Positions 59,860-64,000 of a stretch of DNA of 64,000 nucleotides are shown here, in pieces (the stretch's first letter is position 1; the number at the start of each line of letters is the position of its first letter). The stretch comes from Flavobacterium sp. (GTDB taxonomy: Bacteria; Bacteroidota; Bacteroidia; Flavobacteriales; Flavobacteriaceae). Both the position numbers and the translations under genes were made by a program. The notes under the pieces were generated by a model, which had not been told where the DNA came from, made no database searches, and was given only the letters and a program-made list of their open reading frames with translations. The stretch is taken from the NCBI RefSeq assembly GCF_004295795.1, contig NZ_SEBR01000006.1, forward strand, positions 1 to 64,000, given 5' to 3'.

Positions 59860-60879
59860 ATGAAAAAAATCCTGATAATAAGCGCGGCATTGCTCGTGCT
59901 GTCGTGTAAATCGACCAAAGCCGACCTGAATTCGGAGGCGACGGTGAACAAATACATGAACACGATCACGTCCGAAGAACTCAAGAAACACCTCACGATA
60001 GTCGCCTCTGACGAAATGGAAGGACGCGAAACCGGCTCGCAAGGCCAGAAAAAAGCGGGTCGCTACATGATTTCGCAATACGAAGCCGACAAAATCCCGT
60101 TCCCGAAAGGCGCTTCCGATTACTACCAAAAAGTGCCGGCCGCTTTCCTGAATGCCAAATACAACGAGAACCTGCCCGATTCAGAAAACATATGGGCGTT
60201 TATCGAAGGCACCGAAAAACCCGATGAAATCGTAGTCGTATCGGCGCATTACGATCACGTCGGAACCAAAAAAGGCGAAGTCTACAACGGCGCGGACGAC
60301 GACGGGTCAGGAACTGTCGCGCTGATGGAAATCGCCCAAGCCTTCCAGAAAGCCAAGAAAGACGGTTACGGACCAAAGCGTTCGATCCTGATCTTGCACG
60401 TTACGGGCGAAGAACACGGCCTTCACGGTTCGCGTTATTACTCCGAAAATCCTTTGTTCCCAATCTCGAAAACCGTCGCTGACATCAACATCGATATGAT
60501 TGGCCGCCGCGACGATCCGCATGCCTCGACCAACAATTACATCTACGTGATCGGCGCTGACAGATTGTCGACCGACCTCGACAAGATCGTGCGAGAACAA
60601 AACGACAAATTCATCAAGATGGATCTCGATTTCAAGTTCAACGACCGCAACGACCCGAACCGTTTCTACAGCCGTTCTGATCATTATAATTTCGCCAAAC
60701 ACGGCATTCCGTCGGTGTTTTTCTTCAGTGGCGTCCACGCCGATTACCACAAACCGGGAGACGAAGTCGAGAAAATCGAATTCGATGCCCTGACCAGAAG
60801 AACACACCTCGCTTTCGTGACGGCTTGGGAAATCGCGAATCGCCCGGATCGTTTGGTTGTCGACAAGGACGGAAAATGA
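59860..60879 (+). CDS. M28 family metallopeptidase lipoprotein
   Basis: A 339-residue protein with a lipoprotein signal (ISAALLVLSC, Cys16). The M28 zinc ligands can be read: His130 in SAHYDHVG, Asp147 in GADDDGSG, Glu184-Glu185 in TGEEHG, Asp212 in NIDMIG, and a late His in GVHADYH. All are intact, so an active di-zinc aminopeptidase or carboxypeptidase is likely. Family relatives act on peptides or, in some cases, on glutaminyl ends. The signal suggests the periplasmic side. Whether it works with the upstream DUF3667 protein is unknown. Confidence 0.92.
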   Translation: MKKILIISAALLVLSCKSTKADLNSEATVNKYMNTITSEELKKHLTIVASDEMEGRETGSQGQKKAGRYMISQYEADKIPFPKGASDYYQKVPAAFLNAKYNENLPDSENIWAFIEGTEKPDEIVVVSAHYDHVGTKKGEVYNGADDDGSGTVALMEIAQAFQKAKKDGYGPKRSILILHVTGEEHGLHGSRYYSENPLFPISKTVADINIDMIGRRDDPHASTNNYIYVIGADRLSTDLDKIVREQNDKFIKMDLDFKFNDRNDPNRFYSRSDHYNFAKHGIPSVFFFSGVHADYHKPGDEVEKIEFDALTRRTHLAFVTAWEIANRPDRLVVDKDGK

Positions 60880-60918
60880 TTTGAGTGCAAAGTGCCCGAG
60901 TTTTGGAGGCAAAAAAAT

Positions 60919-60951
60919 AGTCCGGAGGGTTTCTTCCGGATTTTTTTTTTT
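60919..60951 (+). terminator. Terminator of the M28 peptidase gene
   Basis: AGTCCGG pairs with CCGGATT (one G-T pair) around a ten-base loop, followed by at least ten T. Confidence 0.8.
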
Positions 60952-61436
60952 TTGGCGTTGCGGCGGCAAGTGCGAACTGCTTCTGCGACTGCCTTTCTGG
61001 AATGCCGCCGCCGGGCTATCCGCTGTATCTTTTGGGCGGCTGCTGGCGCGCCGCCCAAAAGGATGCCGCTGCTATCCCTAACGCTTGGGCTTTGGAGTCG
61101 GTTTTGGGTTGCGATTACGGTTGGGTTTGGAGCGAAGTCTTTGACTTTGCGATGGGCGTGACGGAGTCTGCGACTCCGACGAAAAAAGTTGTCGAAAACC
61201 TAGCTTTATAAAATCAAAGAACCTGTGTCAAATACGGAAAAACCTGGAAAGTTCCCAGCGACCAAATAGAAGACCCCAATACTTTCTCCAGCCTTTATGA
61301 ACTTAATGTTCTTAATGGTCTTAATGGTTCGAAAAACTTCGAAATCCTGCTTATTTCCAAAGACGGTAAAACCTTGGTAAACCTAAATCCGTAACAAATC
61401 CAAAAAAAAGACACTAATGACTTAAAAGCGAATCAC
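60952..61436. repeat. Spacer with a GC-rich hairpin cassette and a CTTAATG run
   Basis: 61030-61060 forms a perfect 11-pair hairpin: TTTTGGGCGGC, loop of nine bases, GCCGCCCAAAA. Flanking 'gggctatccgctgtatc' and 'ggatgccgctgctatcc' look like half-palindromes around it. A short hexamer-like tract 'ctgcttctgcgactgcc' precedes it (about 60979-60995). At 61302-61327 lie three CTTAATG heptamers, as in the minisatellite at 12165-12900. No gene was found in 60880-61436. Confidence 0.75.
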
Positions 61437-62588
61437 ATGACAAAAATCACCAGACGCTCGTTCGTAAATACATTTGGCTTTGGACTCGGCGCAACCGCAG
61501 TTCTCTCAACCCTACCATCGTTCATCACCGAATCGGAGATTGGGAAAATCGACTACAAAGGCAAAAAGATAAATGTCGCACTTGTAGGACTTGGCCGTTA
61601 TGCGGGCTATCTCGCAGAGGGCATCGCAAAATCACAGTTCTGCCAACTCACCGGAATCGTGACGGGCACGCCATCCAAAATCAAGAAATGGCAAGACCAA
61701 TACAAGATCGCCGATCAAAATGTTTATAACTACGAAAACTTCGACCAAATCGCCAAAAACAAAGACATCGACCTGATTTACGTCGTCACGCCAAACGGTT
61801 TGCACAAAGATTTTGTCGTGCGCGCAGCAAAGGCTGGCAAACACGTCATTACCGAAAAGCCAATGGCGACCTCGATAAAAGATTGCGAAGCGATGATCAA
61901 AGCCTGCAAAGACGCGGGCGTGCAACTCGCAATCGGATATCGCCTGCACTTTGAACCCACGCATCTCGAATTGATGCGACTCGGACAGCAAAAGGTTTAC
62001 GGGCAAGTCCGCTACATCGAAGCCGGTCTCGGATACAAAATTTACGATACGTTGGCTCAAACGCAATCTGCATCGGAAGCAACAGACTGGCATCTCAAGA
62101 AAAAATTATCAGGCGGAGGCGCGCTGATGGATCTTGGAATCTATTGCATACAGGCCGCGCGTTACGTTTTGGGTGAAGAACCAATTTCAGTCACGGCGCA
62201 ATTTGGCGTTGTACACGACAAAATCAGATTTTCAGAAGTGGAAGAATCGATCTCGTGGCAAATGGAATTCCCGAGTGGTGCCATGGCAAGTTGCAACACG
62301 TCTTGCGGTTTCCACATCGACCGTTTCTACGCTTCCGCAGACGAAGGAAGTTTCGAGTTGAGTCCGGCCTTGAGCTACGGCCCTTTCGTCGGAAAGACAT
62401 CCGATGGAAAAATCATCGAATTCCCCATCGTAAATCAACAACAAACGCAAATGGATGCGATTTGCAAAGCCTTGTTGGAAGCAAAACCGCTGCCAAGCCA
62501 CATAACAGGCGAAGAAGGAATCAAGGACGTGAGAATTATCGAAGCGATTTACAAATCGGCGAATTCGGGCGTCAAGATCAAGATTTGA
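61437..62588 (+). CDS. Gfo/Idh/MocA oxidoreductase with Tat signal (glucose-fructose oxidoreductase-like)
   Basis: A 383-residue oxidoreductase. The N terminus has a twin-arginine-type signal TRRSF (Arg6-Arg7) and a hydrophobic stretch, suggesting export of a folded, cofactor-loaded protein. The NAD(P) motif VGLGRYA is at 50-56 and the family EKP motif (TEKPMA) at 140-142. The C-terminal substrate domain follows. The close resemblance to glucose-fructose oxidoreductase in length and Tat signal suggests sugar oxidation in the periplasm, with the cofactor held tightly; the substrate is inferred. An ECF sigma gene follows 150 bases downstream. Confidence 0.88.
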   Translation: MTKITRRSFVNTFGFGLGATAVLSTLPSFITESEIGKIDYKGKKINVALVGLGRYAGYLAEGIAKSQFCQLTGIVTGTPSKIKKWQDQYKIADQNVYNYENFDQIAKNKDIDLIYVVTPNGLHKDFVVRAAKAGKHVITEKPMATSIKDCEAMIKACKDAGVQLAIGYRLHFEPTHLELMRLGQQKVYGQVRYIEAGLGYKIYDTLAQTQSASEATDWHLKKKLSGGGALMDLGIYCIQAARYVLGEEPISVTAQFGVVHDKIRFSEVEESISWQMEFPSGAMASCNTSCGFHIDRFYASADEGSFELSPALSYGPFVGKTSDGKIIEFPIVNQQQTQMDAICKALLEAKPLPSHITGEEGIKDVRIIEAIYKSANSGVKIKI

Positions 62589-62738
62589 GGAATATGGAGA
62601 TAGCCAGGCTTCCATAAACCACTTTAGTAGTCCGAAAACGAATCGGTTTCTCTTCAAATTGCCGTCAGTTCAAAAAAAATCACTCCAGATTTGTAACATT
62701 CGAACAACAGTCGTATCCAAAACAAAAACGACAACAAA

Positions 62739-63218
62739 ATGGTATTCGAAACCATCTACCAAACGTATTGGAACAAAATCTTTCGGCTTTGCCGCGGCTA
62801 TCTCGGCGATGACGATTGGGCGAAAGACGTGGCTCAGGACAGCTTCGTATCGGTTTACAACAACCTCGGGAAATTTCGCGGCGAGGCAAGTGTCGGCACC
62901 TGGATTTACAAGATTGCCGTGAACAACTGCCTGCGTCAGATCGAAAAGGACAAAAAGCTCCAAAAATCCGGCGTGCCCGAAAATATTCCCGAGCCGCCCG
63001 AAATCGACAACCAACCGCAAATCGACCTGCTTTACAAGTTCATTTCAGAACTCAAGGAACTCGACCGCATCGTGATCTCTCTCGAACTCGAAGACATCCG
63101 TCAAGCGGAAATCGCGCAAATCACGGGGCTTTCCGAAGCAAACGTGCGCGTAAAAATCCATCGCATCAAAGAACAACTCCTCAAAAAATTCCAAACTCAT
63201 GGACACGATCGATCTTAA
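62739..63218 (+). CDS. ECF-type RNA polymerase sigma factor
   Basis: A 159-residue sigma factor with only regions 2 and 4, the ECF pattern. Region 2 (about 1-70) has QDSFVSVYNNLGKFRGEASVGTWIYKIAVNN, and region 4 (about 95-155) has IAQITGLSEANVRVKIHRIKEQLLKK, a helix-turn-helix that reads the -35-type element. It overlaps the next gene by 20 bases, and that gene encodes a membrane protein, the usual layout for a sigma and its anti-sigma or signal sensor. Which promoters it controls is not visible here. Confidence 0.92.
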   Translation: MVFETIYQTYWNKIFRLCRGYLGDDDWAKDVAQDSFVSVYNNLGKFRGEASVGTWIYKIAVNNCLRQIEKDKKLQKSGVPENIPEPPEIDNQPQIDLLYKFISELKELDRIVISLELEDIRQAEIAQITGLSEANVRVKIHRIKEQLLKKFQTHGHDRS

Positions 63219-63786
63219 AGACATCTGGCAAAAAAGCCAACCTGAAATGCCGAACATCAAGGAAGTTTTGGCAAAAGCGACCCAATTCCAGAACAACTTC
63301 AAACGCAAAACCATTGGCGCGAACCTATTGCTTTTAGCCACGACCGCTTTCGTGATTTGGGTAATCTGGTATTATCAACCGCAAATGTGGACGACGACAG
63401 TCGGTGCCGTTCTCACCGTTTTGTCGCTAGTAATTTTCATCGGATTTTCAACAAAAATGCTGTGGGTGCCAAAACCGCTTGACGAATCCCAAGACGCAAA
63501 AAAAGCGATCAGTTCGCTTCGGAAACTCCAAAAAGACCAAGCGCTGTTGCAAACCACGGTCATGAACCTGTATTTCCTTTTCCTATCGGCGGGAATCTTG
63601 CTTTACATGATCGAATATGCGATGAAAATGCCGCTTGCCATGGCGATTCTGGTGTACGTACTGACAGCGACTTGGTTTGTTTTCAACTGGTTTGTTATCC
63701 GACCGAAAACGATTCGGAAACAACGCGAAAAAATCGAGGCCGTTATCGCATCACTTGAGCAAATCCAAGGGCAATTCGAGTCGTAA
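63199..63786 (+). CDS. Membrane protein, possible anti-sigma or sensor partner
   Basis: A 195-residue protein with four predicted helices (about 42-60, 68-84, 120-138, 142-165) and a short cytoplasmic N terminus (residues 1-35). It overlaps the ECF sigma gene by 20 bases in another frame, an arrangement typical of sigma/anti-sigma pairs. The N-terminal region does not show a clear zinc-binding anti-sigma motif, so the role is inferred from position. No other family match was recognised. Confidence 0.65.
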   Translation: MDTIDLKDIWQKSQPEMPNIKEVLAKATQFQNNFKRKTIGANLLLLATTAFVIWVIWYYQPQMWTTTVGAVLTVLSLVIFIGFSTKMLWVPKPLDESQDAKKAISSLRKLQKDQALLQTTVMNLYFLFLSAGILLYMIEYAMKMPLAMAILVYVLTATWFVFNWFVIRPKTIRKQREKIEAVIASLEQIQGQFES

Positions 63787-63822
63787 CATTTCGGTAAAAT
63801 TTTATCCAAACACAAAATTACC

Positions 63823-64000
63823 ATGAAAAAAGCAGTGCTAGTTTCGTTTCTATTCGTCCTGAATGTTTGTTTCGGACAAGAATTGTATGTGAGAACTTTC
63901 GGAAATCCAGAAGACAAAGCCGTCATTTTCCTGCACGGCGGACCGGGTTACAACAGTGCATCGTTCGAAGTCACGACGGCTAAACCGTTGTCTGACAAAG
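63823..64000 (+). CDS. Alpha/beta hydrolase, 5' part only (cut by window end)
   Basis: The ATG at 63823 begins MKKAVLVSFLFVLNVCFGQ, a signal peptide, then ELYVRTFGNPEDKAVIFLHGGPGYNSASF. The HGGPG oxyanion motif is characteristic of proline-iminopeptidase-type alpha/beta hydrolases. The gene runs off the window, so the catalytic serine and the rest of the triad cannot be checked. It follows the membrane partner of the sigma factor by 36 bases and may belong to the same unit. Confidence 0.75.
   Translation, partial: MKKAVLVSFLFVLNVCFGQELYVRTFGNPEDKAVIFLHGGPGYNSASFEVTTAKPLSDK

Overview
The window looks like a piece of a chromosome from a member of the Bacteroidota, most likely the Flavobacteriaceae (Flavobacterium-like). 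This is inferred from several things: putative promoters of the Bacteroidota type (TTG, about 19-21 bases, TAnnTTTG), many small lipoproteins, a T9SS type A sorting-domain protein with GEVED domains, a TamB/BamA-like pair, AT-rich spacers without clear Shine-Dalgarno sequences, and several GTG/TTG starts. No rRNA, tRNA, CRISPR array, phage or transposase gene was recognised.

Layout. 1-950: a tandem array of a ~385-bp repeat. 0.95-10.9 kb: mixed small genes (EEP nuclease, macro domain, M23 peptidase, GH30 glycosidase, VOC protein, AraC/DJ-1 regulator, an SMP-30 remnant, a large secreted orphan, a DUF2233 protein, a cold-shock protein). 10.9-17.8 kb, mostly minus strand: LD-carboxypeptidase, a 60-bp minisatellite, an Nei/Fpg glycosylase, an SDR, and secreted proteins ending in a GEVED/T9SS protein. 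17.9-24.6 kb: a four-gene DNA-repair cluster (MBL exonuclease, ATP-dependent ligase, Lhr-type helicase, PdeM/MPE phosphodiesterase), interrupted by a 188-bp palindromic tandem repeat. 24.6-30.4 kb: an oxidoreductase and ArsR regulator with twin operator-like sites, an SDR, a HipA-like/DUF3037 pair, and a PAS kinase with a single-domain response regulator. 30.9-38.9 kb: TamB-like and BamA/TamA-like envelope proteins. 39-44 kb: SugE-type exporter and a 1388-residue hybrid kinase with its own receiver protein. 44.4-48.1 kb: Ku and LigD. 48.4-54.6 kb, minus strand: L,D-transpeptidase, HPP protein, ClC-type channel, patatin, NUMOD4-like protein. 54.8-64 kb, plus strand: SRPBCC protein, YihY, dienelactone hydrolase, DUF3667 protein, M28 peptidase, Gfo/Idh/MocA oxidoreductase, ECF sigma factor with a membrane partner, and a truncated alpha/beta hydrolase.

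How it works together. DNA repair is over-represented: two distinct ATP-dependent ligase systems (Ku-LigD end joining and the ligase/exonuclease/Lhr/MPE cluster) plus a base-excision glycosylase lie within about 35 kb. Envelope work is the second theme (TamB/BamA, M23, LD-carboxypeptidase, L,D-transpeptidase, T9SS cargo, lipoproteins).

The least explained material is intergenic. At least five families of short palindromic or tandem repeats recur here: CATTAAG/CTTAATG motifs, CGCGAATTCGCG palindromes, GCAGTT/GCAGTG hexamers, CCCGATAGCTATCGGG palindromes, and GC-rich hairpin cassettes. No single obviously new protein system stands out. The best candidates for follow-up are the repeat families, the HipA-like/DUF3037 pair, and the ClC homologue lacking the usual gating glutamate. 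All functional calls rest on reading motifs by eye; no database search was run.
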